A stretch of 64,000 bases of DNA from the NCBI GenBank assembly GCA_944470555.2, contig CALYCZ020000333.1, forward strand, positions 1 through 64,000, read 5' to 3'. The notes under the pieces were generated by a model. That model ran no database searches and was not told where the DNA came from. It saw only the letters and a program-made list of their open reading frames with translations. Shown piece after piece: positions 45,346 through 59,735 of the stretch (positions are counted from its first letter, which is position 1; each line of letters opens with the position of its first letter). Source of the stretch: Heterobilharzia americana. Lineage: Eukaryota > Platyhelminthes > Trematoda > Strigeidida > Schistosomatidae. The position numbers and the translations under genes are program-made.

Positions 45346-48300
45346 GATACCAGTGTTTTATTTCAGGTCATGTCTATCCTCACTATAGGTGAAAGGGCTT
45401 GGCTCGCTAGTCGCTCATCATGGGGAAGCCAAGCCAGGGTTTCTATATTATGAAGGTAATTTACCGCCACCTACTTTCTTCCGTAAACAACTCTGTACTG
45501 AGTCTTGTACTTACTGAGGTGGAAATAGGAGACCCCTAATGGCTAAGGATATGAAAGATCCACACGTAAACAGGACCGAGATCGCAGTTTAAACCTGAGG
45601 CAGTTGCCTCGAAAGTTTAATGTTATCAGAATTTGCCTCAAATTCAAAGTTTAACGGGTACGGCATGTCACGGCTTGGACTACAAGCCACTATCACCAGA
45701 CTTAGCTCCAGCTCACTAATGTGAGGATACCAAGGATCCACAGTAGTTCCACGCAACCCCCTGCTGGCGGATCTCCATCATGTTACACTAACCTCGGCAT
45801 CCGGAGGCCCTCAAAAAGAATACGTGTTGAGTGTAAACGTTGGATACAAGGGACCACACACAAAGTGAACGTGGGAATCTACCGATCAAAACCGAATAGT
45901 TTTGCAGCGGACGGGCGGATAAAATGTTTACTATATCACTGGCACTGATGAAGAATCAAGAGGCCTTCGGCAATCTTGTCCATGTGACTAATTATGCATA
46001 TGGAGGCGGTGAACAGATAACCAAGCAAATTCCAACTGTTATCTTAGCGTTAGTATTAAAGCACAAATTTGCTAAATTACTAACCAACCCGAAGCTGCAC
46101 AATGGCGACGACCGTCGACCGCAACTAGAGGGCCGTGAACGGCCCAATAGCCCGAGCAGATTCCAGTATGGTACTGACCACATAGAGGTGATCGGACCTA
46201 TATGCTTAAATAGATTTCAACGACCATCCAAAACTAAATAATCTGTAGACAGTTGCCAGTAAACACCTGACAATGCTACGTACCACAGAAAAAAGCGTAT
46301 TGTAAGGCTTCATGAAAGGTACAATCTGATGCATTCCACCTTAGGGCCAGCGAGGACCCCTCTTCGTGGGGAAGGGGGTGGTGGCAGGGCAACCGTTGAT
46401 GAGGATTGCCAACTACGGACACTCAAAAGTTACCTAGTAGTTACCATACCGTTTCGAATGTATATCTTTTCTGTAGGGAATAAATCAAATGGCGTACTCA
46501 AAAACACAGAGTGATATCTATTTGAATTAAAAATTAAGGCGACGAGGTTCTTCAAAATAATGCGTTTCAAATTAAACCACTGAGGGATTAACATGACACA
46601 CATAAGCGATTTGTGAAAGTAGAAACCATGTATGAAACTGATTTCACTTATCTCGATGATGCAATTACAGTTGATATAACCAGAGACATGATCGAAATGC
46701 CGAGCTGTACATAACAATTTTAACGCCAGTAAAGCGGATGGCAAAGGTTTACGAATAATTCACGTAAATAAACCAGTCAGTTTTACTTTAGATCACTAGC
46801 AAAATCGGTACAGTAGAACAAAATACTCGAAAAGCATTCGTGTAAGCACTGAAAATGACAATAACAAGAACATTTTCCTAAAAGCTACGCTTGAGAACAA
46901 TACGGATATGGAATCCGAGTAACATTCAGTCCACCTTTACAAGAAAACTAACGTTGAAGTTTGGTATTTGAACAACTTGATGTTTGTTTATATAGACCTG
47001 TTGGTTTTGAAATGTTTATATAGTACTGGAGCGCGCTGATGGTCGACGTTACACGTGTGTTTTGGGGTGCATGGGTAGGTCTTCGCTTGCGTTGTAGATG
47101 ATGTTATCCAGTTCTGCTATTGATTTTAATGAAACGAACCATAATAACCTGATACTCTTCCTTCAAACTAATTTGTAGTAATTTTTATTATAGTTGTTAC
47201 CGGCTGCCAGTGTGAAACAATGATCTGACGCGATGTTCTCAAGTTGCATATGCACGCTGTTATCAGTTATTAGGATAATGGGCCAGTAGATGTCTTGATC
47301 CTTGCAGAGGATATCTGTATGACAATCTAGTTGACACAAAGTGCGGATACTACTTGCTGTGGTAAGGAGTTTCTGTTGTTTGGCAACATGATGTGAAGAT
47401 CGAAGATTCACGCCTATTGGATTCACATGGCGTGAAATCGTATAACCCAGGTGAGAGCACCCGGTAAGTTTATTAGCGGAAATGTTAGATGAGTTTTATG
47501 AATAAAGTCTAACATATTAGTAATCATTCTCCATATCCTTTTTGATTAGGATTTCATGTGACTCGATGCTCATGAGCGTCATGCATGATGACCACTAATT
47601 CAAGAACACCGTTCTCTAGGTAAGCTGTTTTCTTTTAACTTCCATGATGTTGCATAGTTCACATGACATTGATTGCATGATTCGACGTATATTCTCTGAT
47701 ATTTGTTACAGTACGCTTCTGTATGCTTTTCTAGAACACTGTCGCCATGGTGAATTTGTCGAACACAGCAGGCAGTAGGCGGGATAATCACGGTTTTAAA
47801 TAGGTGAGTTCCTAGGCAATTTATCTTCTAGTGACAATATGATGATCCGTGTTTCACTTGATTATGTGATTTCAACTATCTTTACTGAATAACAGAAATC
47901 TTTCTTTACAGACAACAATTGGAGAGTATGGTTCAGGCAGATACGTGCAAGGTAAGCAACGCGTCAATGATGTGACACCTCTTGAATGACTCATGATTAG
48001 TTTTCATGTCTGATCTTTTAATTAAATTTCCTAGTAACAGTTTGGTACGTTTTCTTTTTCCAGGCCTGGACGAAACGGATAACGAAGGCATTCTGTATGT
48101 AATTTGGATTTTGTACAATAAAGTTCATCTTCCTCATATTTAACTTTTGTATCGTACTTGAGTTTCTTTATGGTTTGGGAGGAGTGCTTGTATCCAGGCT
48201 TAGGAAAAATGTAGATGGATAAGCTTGGGTTTCTCAAGATTTTAGACAGGATGTCACCCAGTCACTTGTGTTTTTGTCGCGTGAGAGTAAATTTTGGCAG

Positions 48301-48890
48301 GATAATGTTCATCTCATGATTGTAGTCTCGAAGAGTTATGATGAACCGTAGCATATCACAACTTTCTATTAACCCGTTCAGGCGCAGGCTTAGATCTCTT
48401 AAGATGTAGAAGCTGCAGTGTTGGAGTACGCCACTAGACGTGACTGATTATAGACCATGGGACGCGAACTTCAGGTTTCGTCAGATTGGTGTGAATCATT
48501 TCTAACTACTAGTTGTTCGGTGAAACTATATTGATATGAGAACTAGAACCCGCAGTTTGCCCATCATATTTGGGTGTGTGTATATTTGCAAGTGCCAATT
48601 CGCAGAGGGCCTTATCTTGATGTGTATCGTATGGTCTTTTGAGGGTGACAATTTGATTGTGGTAGTTTCATTTCCTTAGATGATTGGTTTTATAACGAGG
48701 CTGTCTTCTGATGCAGCAGAACAGCCTATAAAATTGGTCGTAAAGATTAAAAACAGTGATTAAGCGGTTTCTTTGTGGATTGCTAGGAGGCAACTAAAGG
48801 TTCGTACAGGTCCTGCAGACTTGGTCATCTATTCATTCTGAAGATGTCTGAACACCATCGAATGTATCACATATCTTAGTTTTGGTGTCG
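45346..48890. other. Unassigned region
   Basis: Several 60-105 aa frames on both strands. 47600-48237 on the minus strand reads coherently over several frames (KYEEDELYCTKSKLHTECLR, then YPFRPGLEKENVP) and may be a decayed retroelement, but I cannot identify it. No RNA gene or exon pattern is evident. Confidence 0.3.
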
Positions 48891-49149
48891 TATCACGAGC
48901 CCCTTTTGCTTGAGTTCATACTTTTGTTGTCTTCCCTTTGGCAAACGAGGTAGGCTTTAAAAGCAGCAAGCTCCGTACCCCGTAAAATTCTGATTCTTCC
49001 CGTACTGATTTCTTTATTGGGATTGAGACAATCAAAGTTAAATCTCAAACTACAGTAAGTGGTGCATGTGACTAGCTCAACCAGATGTAGCTCGAGCTCC
49101 AGTAAAGCACCATCAGTTCTAATGTAATTTCTTTCCAGATTTGTAGGCA

Positions 49150-50400
49150 AGGGATCCAAGGTCACTAGCCTATATTAACCCTTTTCCTGGTAGATACTTG
49201 TGCTTTTCCATTTTGAACGGGTTATCTGATATGGAAACCACTTCATCCAAGAGTTGACTACTTGATGCAAAGGATAGTACTCCGCAGGAACTAAATTCGT
49301 TCTTTGCTTATGTGTATCTTGTCGGACGTCTTACTGAAGTCTATGGAAATGATATCTACAGGTATCCCATCATTCTTAGACTTAACCCAACTTTCTCTGA
49401 CTGTCAGGTTTGTCAAATATGAGAAACTTCTGCGAAAGCCATGTTGTGGTGTTACTTCCTAGGTGAACCGTAATGGCTTTCTTCACTACTCTTTCTAGGA
49501 CTTTTGCTACAGTACTAGTCAAGTATATCGGTCTGTGATTTGATGGGTGCTGCCTAGAATCTACCACTTGGGAAGGTATGACCATGGCATCATTTCACTC
49601 ACGGAGGAGTGTGCCTTAACTGTAGGAATATAGTAGTCAGTGGACCAACTACGTAGAGTGCCAGCTACCTGGGTAGCCTTGAGTGCAGCTCATTTTAGAT
49701 ATCTGGAATACTTAATTTTATAAATACATCATTGCAGTCGGTTTCCCCAAAGTTTGTTATGTTGGACGTGAATGCTCCCACTGTTAAATTCGTGCCTGTC
49801 GAGGGTTTCTGGGTAAAGACCTTAGTAAAATACCCGACCGTAGCCTCTTCCTTGTCTATATCGTCTTCAACTAACCGGTTAGTTTCTGTTTCTCCGGATA
49901 CCTTTAGAAGTAACGTTCAACTATATGGCATCTGGGAAGTAACAACTACCTTCACATCTCGGTTACCAATCAAGTTCCATCATATAATAATCAACCCTCC
50001 TCGTCTTTGCCTTCTAATCCTTCCTCACATCTTTTTCAAAATTCCTGTCGTCGTTAATTTTCACAAGTTTTGCAGGTTTTGATAGCGACTTGAGATATCG
50101 GAACATCTTTGGTCTCTTGAAAGGGTTGGTGGATGATTGCCGCTCCTTATGGAGCATGTGTTTGAACAGTGATCACATGTTGGTTCGAACATGCCTATAT
50201 CTGAACCTAAATAGATGTAGAAAAACTACGGAAACAAGATAATTTCGAGCACAGTTCGACGATAAAAGTACTAAGGTAGATTTCAATGAAGAACTAGCTG
50301 GATAGTTATCTGAACAACAACGTCACTCATCCAGAAGAAGTATGGTTTCATCTAACTCGTGTAAAAACTAAATAAAGACCGCAAATAACCCTCAGAAAGT
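49150..50400 (-). mobile_element. CR1-like LINE fragment (RT), decayed
   Basis: The minus strand reads ATVGYFTKVFTQKPS, SNHRPIYLTSTVAKVLERVV, KKAITVHLGSNT and then DGIPVDIISIDF. These are the CR1-type motifs NYRPISLTS, KILERV and VDVIYLDF. It is interrupted by frameshifts, and the upstream limit is uncertain. Confidence 0.6.
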
Positions 50401-50985
50401 GGTTGCAAAGCGTCAGTTCATTTCAGCAGTTGAATCTGAGTTAACGGATGCATGTAAATGCACTACTGTAGACTTCAAGCATAATTAAGAGCCGAAGCAA
50501 CTCTAATATGAACTCACAGCAGGTGCGTATTGTCAGTGAGTAGTGGTGGGGAATGAAGAACAAATACATGAAAAAGTAGTAGCTTTAGGTAACAGTAGAC
50601 ATCTATTCAGGTTGATTAAGGGAAGTGAGGTAATTAATCCAATCGTTAGTGAAACCAATGACCAGACTGCAGTTTACTTTTAGAGGAGACAGTATGTGGA
50701 ACACTTGAGAAATAGTTCAAATAACTTTCAGCTATTATTCGTTTACTCACTATCTAGTTGGATCTTAATTGCAGCACTAAGATAAACCACTCAAACTTAC
50801 AGAAGTTGAGAGGCAGATAGACAAAGTCAACGTAGAACCTTGCACACAAATGCATTGACTCAAGTGGCAACACTTCACAGTTGTATCGATGAACAGGCGG
50901 ATAGACTGATATCAAAGTAGACCATGAACAATGTAAAGAAAACGGTTAGTGCAAACATTTAAGCCTTAGAAGACCTGAAGGAGTG
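50401..50985. other. No feature recognised
   Basis: Spacer between the CR1-like fragment and LINE-C. No motif seen. Confidence 0.35.
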
Positions 50986-50989
50986 ATTA

Positions 50990-51500
50990 TCTGCGTCACT
51001 GTGACCGATTTTCATTCATGTCACCAAGAATTCTCAGCCACTGATTCCTTTCGTCTCAGGGATCCCAGCTAAACAGTCTGGACTTCCCGTATAGCTCAGA
51101 CCAGTAGTCAGGGACTTCATCCACTAGTGTAACGTCTTGTTCTGACCATCCTGAGCCTTCCTTCAATCTAATCCTACTGTCTGCTAGCATTGCAACTCAA
51201 GGAAAGTAGTGAATTAACATACGCAACAAATACCGAGGCCACTTCAGTTGCTGAAGATTCACAACTGCATTGACTGATTTCCCTCCCTTGCCTACTACTT
51301 TTCGCCTAAATTCGATAATACTCACACAGTGATTCCACCAAATGAGAGCAATGCTACAAAAAAGCATATGATCAAAACCCTGCAATCGTTTCATATCTTC
51401 TACTTTTAACTACCATGTCTTACAGGTGTACAACAGGATAGAACGGACTACAGTACATTATACTTGTCCCTTCATAGATAGTTGGGTATCTTGCCAGTCG
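50990..51500 (-). mobile_element. LINE-C C-terminal fragment, minus orientation
   Basis: The minus strand reads MKRLQGFDHMLFCSIALIWW, NHCVSIIEFRRKVVGKGGKS, VNAVVNLQQLKWPRYLLRML, decayed relative to the plus copy (GKSVDKVVNLNRLRCLRQVL) at 52.7 kb. It matches 32790-33300 and faces the plus LINE-C that follows. Confidence 0.6.
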
Positions 51501-51534
51501 GCACCACAGATTACGCCAGTTAGCTAATGCCAAA

Positions 51535-53215
51535 CAGGCTTTCTCAGAAGTTGAGAAGGCTGTGAGTAACCTGTAACCAGAAACGGTAGCGGGGAAAGAC
51601 AGGCTTGCACCAGAGGTATTCGAAGATGGCGGTCAGGGTCAATGGTCAGATTAACTCAAGCGTCAGTAAGCGCATAACAATCAAATATGATCCCAACTGA
51701 CTTGTCTGAATCACAGGTTTTCTCAGTTATCAAGAAGAGAGGAGAGTTCTTCCGTAATAACCACAGGGGAACCAATCTGACGAACGTAGTGTCTAGAAAC
51801 CTAGGTTCTATAATCATTAGACGCTTAAGGAAAGCTAGAGAGCAGCAAACCCAAGAAAACCAGGTATGCTTTCTACCTGGTTATGTGTGCATCGACCAGA
51901 AATTCAACCTCCACCAAGTTCTGGAGCACAGGTTCACTTACCAGCGTCTGACACTAGCTGTATTTCTTAACCTGAAATCTGCGTTCGACTCAGTCGACCG
52001 ACAGGTCATACGGCAGTGTCTTTCACTGAAAAGGGTACCGAGTAAGTAGATCACTCGTTTCAAGATTCTGTATTGGAACACCCGTGTATGTGTCAGAGCC
52101 CATAGTTTGTTGTCATTTGAGTTGTGTGAATCTAGTGGTGTTCATCAATTGTGTCAAATCTCTCCATTCCTGTTCAACTTTATCAAAGACATGCTTATAG
52201 GGGTCTTCTTCTCATCCTCTGATGTTAAACGAATTGACATTGTCACATCAAACTCTTCAGTAGATTTGGAGTATGCAGATGACATAGTCCTGTTAGGGGA
52301 GATATTGACAAGATTAAGAGTCTTCTGGACACATTGAATAGCAATTTGAGGATGTTTGGGATCAGCCTGTCACCGCCCAGATGCAAATTATTGGTCCAGG
52401 ACTCATCTCTGTTAGCGTTTCATCTAACAGTAGGTAGTGAGATGGTGGGGCGTATTAGTTACTTTAGCTACTTGGGAAGTCGAATTAGCCCTGGGGGTCA
52501 GTGACTGACGAAATCTCTGCAAGGATACAAAAAGCTCGTTGACTTTTAACAACCTACGTCATTTGTGACGCTACATTGATACCCGATAGCCTATAAAAGG
52601 TTGGGTGTACTTTGCTGCAGTTTGCTTTATTCTACTATATGGCTGTGAGACATAAGATCTAAAGATGCACAACGTCAGTAGGTTTCATGTGTTCGACCAC
52701 TGTTATCTTTGTAAAATCGGCCGTCTCGCTGAATCGTCAAGTCAGTAGTGCAGAGTCAGACAGAGTTTTGGGCAGAACAGGAAAGTCAGTTGATAAGGTT
52801 GTGAACCTTAATCGACTCCGGTGTTTAAGACAAGTGTTGCGCATGTCTAGCCACCGTCTGTCCTTTAAGCCGGAGTGAGTTCATGCTTTAAAAGGTTGAA
52901 GGCGACCATACTTTGACACAGTATCAGGTTATGAGCTATGTTGGGAACTGTAAGTTTCCCAGTTAGGATTCACATGAAAACCGAAATTGGTGGATGCAGG
53001 CTGAGCGATGCGACTTAGAATCGATCTCACTGGTGCAGATGCATCTACGAACTACTTTCATGCTAATCGTCACACCGAATTTCATGTTTTTTCTTCTCCG
53101 TTATTTGCCCGTCTTTCATCTATGAGCCTCCTTACTTGATGTGCTGATATGACTTATGGTTTCATGATCTATTTCTCAGTAATGTCGGGCCTCCTGACAG
53201 TGTTTAATGACTTAT
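51535..53215 (+). mobile_element. LINE-C, reverse transcriptase to 3' end, decayed
   Basis: Order: FSEVEKAVSNL, KDRLAPEVFED, then an open frame 51687-52049 (NNHRGTNLTNVVSRNLGSII, AVFLNLKSAFDSVDRQVIRQ). Next is 52107-52337 with SGVHQLCQISPFLFNFIKDM and LEYADDIVLLGE, the catalytic YADD. Then FSYLGSRISPGGQ, NRLRCLRQVLRMSSHRL, and the family 3' UTR ending near 53215. QGCPLSP has become QLCQISP, and frames are broken. Clade not resolved. Confidence 0.7.
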
Positions 53216-54400
53216 TAATTTAGCCTAGAATGGCTGTACTCAGCAAAGCCTAATGGTGTTGGGGAGATTCACGAAAATACTATTTTATGAAGAGATATAC
53301 TAAGTGGAGTAACAGTATACAACCACCTTTCTTCATAGCTCCAAACCAGGTTTATGTTACGTAGAATCGTTCTGTTCCACAGTTTCTGAATAACTTTCCC
53401 ATCAGTGGGATTTTGGAGATATTGCTGAAACGAAATACGTGAATGTGGTCAAATTCTGTTGTTTGCAAAGAGAAAGACAGTGGTTAATATTGATCATATG
53501 AATGATACCCTTTTATTGTACAGTGTTATACAGCCCATTCATTTGACGATTCATATTTGTAGAAAGTATTTTTTAAAAATTTGCTGGATCATGTGTTTAT
53601 AATCATTCCGTGGTCAACAGTTTCAAATAGTTTGAAAAGTCGAGTGTTTGTACAGTTGCATACGCTCTGTTGGGGCGTAATACTGACATGTTGTACAACT
53701 ACTGTAACCTGATCTCTCCAATGGCTCACTAGTTTACTACATCAGAATAATTTCCACTGAAACAGTATCCTTAAATGACGCATACTTCATCAATTAATTC
53801 ACTTCAAAATCTCGGTTATCCAGACTATCATGATGCTGATCTGGCTGTGGAAAGTTGTATAAAAGGTGCTGTCATTCATATAAGTTGAATACATGCTACA
53901 ATACTTATCACTATTCAGCTGAAGATGTTCGACGGCTCATTGTGTCTTTATATAGTTGCTTGCAATTCTTATTGGCAGCACCATATAGGTAATACTCACT
54001 TAAATGGAGTAGAAAGTTGTTTCCAATACCACCTTCACTAGGCTGGACACGTTTTACAAGTGTCACTTAAGATATTCATTGTCTCAAGCATTCAAACTAG
54101 TTAGGAGAAACAGACATATGGTGCTTATTTAGGATATTGGACAGCATACAATCCTTGTCCGAGAGTGTTACCATGGTCATCTCGTAGACAGAAACTATCT
54201 ATCTAGAGTTGTTTTTTTGTGTTCTAATCAAGCAGTAAGATAACAGTCCATCCATTGAGGGAATCAGCCTCAAACCCAACAGAAATAATTCATTAAACAT
54301 ACTTCTTACATAAGTGATAGAAATCCGTTTGTATGCCCAATGAAAATGACAGTTACTTGTGAGCATATAAGCGTTAAACATGTCAAGTTAGCATTATTGG
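53216..54400. other. No feature recognised
   Basis: AT-rich DNA. The upstream part of the PLE that resumes at 56276 may extend into its right end, but I could only follow it back to about 54440. Confidence 0.35.
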
Positions 54401-54494
54401 TTCCGTTTGTTTATGCTGCGTTGACTAACATAGTCAACATCTCGGTTTTTGTGTCTGTGTACCGTTTATAATATGCCTCAAGCTGTCTGAGGAA

Positions 54495-54495
54495 T

Positions 54496-54560
<65 letters not shown>
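54495..54560. repeat. (ATT)n microsatellite tail of the RTE
   Basis: About 20 ATT units at the 3' end of the minus-strand RTE. RTE-clade LINEs characteristically end in such short tandem repeats. Confidence 0.9.
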
Positions 54561-55238
54561 TGTCCCTTGGGTTCCTAAAGGAAAATACGGCTTCGGTAGC
54601 ACGTCTCCAACGAGCTATGTTCTCTGAAATCTTCTGAACCTGGCTCCACGACAGCCCACAAGCTCTCATTTCCTCCTCGCACGATCTCCTCCATGTCACC
54701 CTCGCCTTGGACGCCCAGCTCATCGCTTCCCATCTGGGTTCTACCCGAGGGCCTGACGTGTGATGTTCCCAGTCGGCCTTCTCAGTGTATGCCCAATCCG
54801 ATCCATCTCCATTTCCTTCCACTGCATGTTTGTTCAGCGATAGGTTCTTGGTTGGTTCGTTACCAGCCTCACTGAGTTCCTTGTTGCTTATTTTCACTAT
54901 TCTGGCCAACTGATCTTCAGTAACAAGCCAGTTTAGGCACTTGTTGATGAATGTCTTTAGTTTGTTGGAAATGCCTTTCGTAACGCTCCAAGTCTCTGAA
55001 CCATACAGAAGCACTGACTTGACTGAATTAGTGTTGAAAATCCGGATGTTGTTCCACATGCTGAGTGGAGTGCAGTAGATCTCCACACTGATTTCAGGCT
55101 AATGAACGCTTGTCTTGCTTTTCTGATTCTGGCCGCTTTGACGCCCTTATCTGTGCCTCCTGTAGTTGAAACAGTGCTGCCTAGATAGGTGAAAGAGGCT
55201 ACTTCCTTTAAGTTTCTCCCATTGATGGTGATTGGAGC

Positions 55239-55309
<71 letters not shown>

Positions 55310-55310
55310 G
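55239..55310. repeat. (TTG)24 tract, poly-Gln in the RTE frame
   Basis: 24 perfect TTG units, read on the minus strand as Gln codons within the RTE protein. The near-identical copy at 63.9 kb has 20 units. Confidence 0.95.
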
Positions 55311-55868
55311 GGGTATCTTCATCACCTCTGGCTTCTCTACGTTCACTTGAACTCCTGTCTTCTCTGCCCTGCCCTGCCTCTTCTGTCAACTTGTTAGTTT
55401 TCACCTGTAGATCTTAGACTTTGTGTGACATCAGACACAAGTCATCATTGGCGAAATCCAAATCTTCTAGGTTCTTTTCCCGGTCCAGCCATTGTATCTC
55501 CCTCCTCTCGCTCCTCACTTTTTGTTGCATGATCCAGTCCGCTACAATCAGGAATAACATGGGTGATAGTAGACAGTTTTGTTTTACTCCTATCTCCACT
55601 TCACTGCAAAGGCATCACTGACCTTCCCATTGTGCATTACTTGGCATGTGGCGTCTTCATATAGTTGTTGAATGAGGTTGATAAAGGTATGTGGTATTCC
55701 ATAAAGTTGGAGCAGTTTCCAAATTATTTCTCGGTCGACGCTGTCAAAGGCCTTCTCAAAGTAGATGAGGTTGAGGTGTAGAGTTGACTGCCATTCTATA
55801 CTCTGATCTATGATGATGCGTAGTGTGGCGTTGCAATTTGGTCTGCACATGATTTGTACTTCCTGAAT

Positions 55869-56108
<240 letters not shown>

Positions 56109-57644
56109 TTTGGATTGTAGTTTTGAATCCAGTGCATCCTGCAGTCTCTCCAGGATGATGCGGCTTATTATTTTGCTTGGGGTAGGCAGAAGCGTGATTC
56201 CGTGCCAGTTCTTGCAAACATTGAGGTCTCCCTTCTTCGGAAGTTTGACAAGGTCCAAATCTCATGGAACTCATTGACCTTTGTCTGACCACATACTTCC
56301 AATTCAACGGCAAGATATACAAACAGATGAAAGGAACTCCTATGGGATCACCGATATCCAGACTAATTGCAGAAGTAGTGATGCAGAAACTAGAAGCCAT
56401 CATCCTACCTGTGATCAAACTAAAAATTTGGATTCGCTATGTGGACGACACTTCTGTCATCATTAAAAAAGATGATATCGAAAACACTAATAGTTTGGTC
56501 AATAACATTTTCAATGACATCAAATTCACAATGGAGAAGGAGTCAAACAAACAACTACCATTCCTGGATGTTTTAGTCAGTAGGACAAATGACAGAAAGC
56601 TGGAAAATTAAGTGTACAGGAAGCCAACACACACCGACCAAATCCTCAACTACAGTAACAATAATCCAACAACGCACGAAATCAGTTGCTTGCAGACTCT
56701 ATTCAAAACAGCGAGAACACACTGCAGTACAACAACTTCACGGAGAAACGAAGAAGATTACTTGATGTCCATCTTAAAGAAGAACGGCTACCCACGAAAC
56801 TTTATCACAAGATGCCTATCCCAACATCATCAACTACAAAGTCATCGACAGAGATCAATAAACGCATCATCCTACCATAATGCATAAAGAATATATCAGA
56901 AATCATGACAAGATTACTGAGACCACTTGGTGGAATTGGTGTGGCTCACTAACCAACAAATTCCCTCCAGACACTATTATGCAGACCAAAGGAAGCAGCA
57001 AGCAAGGAAGACAAACCGAATATCATTTACAAAATGAACTGGAATAACTGTAGTCAACACTAAATTGGACAAAGTGGTCGGCCTCTTCGCCTTCCTCTAC
57101 ATGAACACTAATTGACTATCAAACGTCACACATGACATTTCATCACTCATTTCAATGCATGTGGATAACAACTATGGACATGAATTCAATTTTGACAATG
57201 TAGAAATGTTAGATGGAGAGAGGAAACACAAAGAAAATGAGAGAATTCCTAGAAGTTTGACATTCAGGTCAGTCAGTCAGTCAATCAGTCAGTCAGTCAG
57301 CAATCAACAGGTGTATAGACATAGACCCAATCTATCAAACAATGAGAAAGATGAAAAACGGCAGAAAGGTGAGAGGCCAGGTCAGGCAGAGGAACAGCTA
57401 ACAGGGAAATCTATGCAGTTAATCAATGACACAACAATCGAAGGTAACAACCAATCACAGACCACATCGTCAGAGCAAGTCACTAAATCAGTCGCGGAGA
57501 TATATTGACAGGTCACTTCATACTGAAGTTACTACTGTGAATGATGTTCCATTAGGACCCGGAGAGACATTGAAAATAGATAAAAAACGTTTTTACAGGC
57601 TAGTGTACAGAAACTATTATATGACGAATACTTATCGTTCGAAG

Positions 57645-58312
57645 TATTATATTATCATTATTATTTGTCCGTTGCGTTCTTAGTGGAATATACGGCCTCG
57701 GTAGCACGTCTCCATTCTACTCTCTTCTCTGCAATCTTTTCAACCCGGTTCCACGACTGTCCAGAAGCTCTCTTTCCTTACTCACACAGTCTTCTCTATG
57801 TCACACTCGCCGCGAACACTCAATTCGTTGTTTCCTATCTGGGTTCCAGTCGACGGCCTGACATAGTGCATGATGTCCCCGAATGGTCTCCTCAGTGCAT
57901 GTCCAATCCATCTTCACTTCCTTCTGCACATTTATTGGGTGATAGGTTCTTAGTCGGTTCATTGCCAGAGTTCTTTGTTGCTTATTTTCACTATTCTGGC
58001 CATCTGATCTTCAGTAACGAGAGAGCGTAGGTGGCAGTTGTTGATGAATGTCTGTAGTTTGTTGGAAATGCCTTTCGTAACGCACCAAGTCTCTCAACCA
58101 TACAGGAGCACTGACTTGACTGAATTAGTGTTGAAAATCCAAATGTTGTTCACGCTTTATACTGAGCGGAGTGCAGTAGATCTCCACACTGGTTTCAGGC
58201 TAATGAACGCCTGTCTTGCTGTCTTTCCGATCCTGGCTTCGACATCCGCGTGTGTGCCGCCACTTGTAGTTGAAACGATGCTGCCTAGATAGGTGAAAGA
58301 GGGTACTTTCTT
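57645..58312 (-). mobile_element. 5'-truncated RTE LINE
   Basis: Minus order: TACCCTCTTTCACCTATCTA, AGCATCGTTTCAACTACAAG, the GISNKLQTFINNC region, then GTGCTACCGAGGCCG and an AATAATGATAATA tail near 57650. It lies just downstream of PLE-2. More diverged than the copies at 54.5 and 63.2 kb. Confidence 0.75.
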
Positions 58313-58319
58313 TGGAATA

Positions 58320-59735
58320 CTACATCAGTTGTGCGATTTGTTAAAACTATTCAGATTTACATTTAATTTCTAGTCTAAACAACATTGTTATGATTTTCAA
58401 ATAAAATGCTGACTGCCAAAAGAAAGTACAGTTTCCGCTGTCTTTAGTTCTAATCCATATTCAACGAAGTATGAAAATCTAATGAAGAGATTAGTGATGA
58501 GGTAACCTATGTAGAAGCAACATTAATTAACTTTTTTCACTTCAGTGCTCCTTAACTTAGTTCAATAATTTAAAAACAGTACACAGTAAAGGATTTACTG
58601 AAGTTCAACCCACAAAAACTGGTGTTTCAAGACAGCTTACCTAGTTGAATGATGGCATCTATCATGTCCAAAATTTCTGATGTCATATATCAGAATGATT
58701 TACACAATATGGTCACCAGACAGGAATAGTCATACGGAGGCAGTAGAGGTTGGATGCAACAAATCATCATACTTCCTCTGCCTGGAAAGTCGAATTCCAC
58801 ACGAACATGTTCAAATATGCTCTGATTGAAGTTGACTACTCCAAGGTGGCGAACATCTTTCTTAATTTCATCATTTGGAAATGGTTCTCATTTGTCGCAG
58901 CATAAATAAACAGTTATACAAACTACTCATATGCTCAGATCTTTAAACTATTTCCATCGATTTGTCATTAAATATGACAATCTTGCAAAAAAGTAACTTC
59001 CACTTTAATAGTACAAACTGAATATCATGACTATGAAAACTTTTCATCCACATTAATGATTAATTGATATGAGACAAATAACCTAAATAAGAAATTTAAG
59101 AAATCTTGAATACTAAAAATATTTTATGAGATTTTTTTTAGGATAAATAATCTATACTAGATTGAGTGAATTTCTGTGCATCAGAAAGAAACTAAAAGGT
59201 GTTGTAACTGAAGTTTAAATGGTTTACATATGAAATTCTGTGTATATATGTGTATGTGTATGTGTGCACGTGCGTGCGTGCCTTATTGGTGGCTTAAAAA
59301 AAATTCATACTTAGCTCTTATAAGTTATTTTTAAATTTTAGTTCACTAAAACAAATCTTTTTATTGAAAGACAGTAAAAGTGAAATCATTGAACTTTGAA
59401 GGCATTTACTGAAAATATAGATTAACTAGTTGATATAAATAGATATGAATTTATCTATAAATGTTATGTGTATCACAGTCATATATGTGACATATATCAC
59501 ATCATAAAATTAATGATTCGAATGTAGTAGATTCACTGTTAACTTCTCTTCTGTTTTTAAGAATCTAATTTTGTATGCTCATCTTTCGAACAATGCATAA
59601 AAAAGAAAACCCCCTGTAAAATCAGTATAAACAAGATTTCTTGTGAAAATATACAATCTCTTTGACACTGAAGTTTTCTAACTCTTGGAAGAGAAGTTAT
59701 TTATCGTGTTATGAAATATTCATTCATTAATTTCA
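58320..59735. other. AT-rich region, possible 3' UTR or intergenic; one coherent short coding-like patch
   Basis: No repeat family recognised. On the minus strand about 58870-58710 reads RHLGVVNFNQSIFEHVRVEF and then DFPGRGSMMICCIQPL, without stops, possibly a relic exon. 59250-59280 is a TG-rich run. The region lies 3' of the terminal exon candidate at 59736. Confidence 0.3.
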
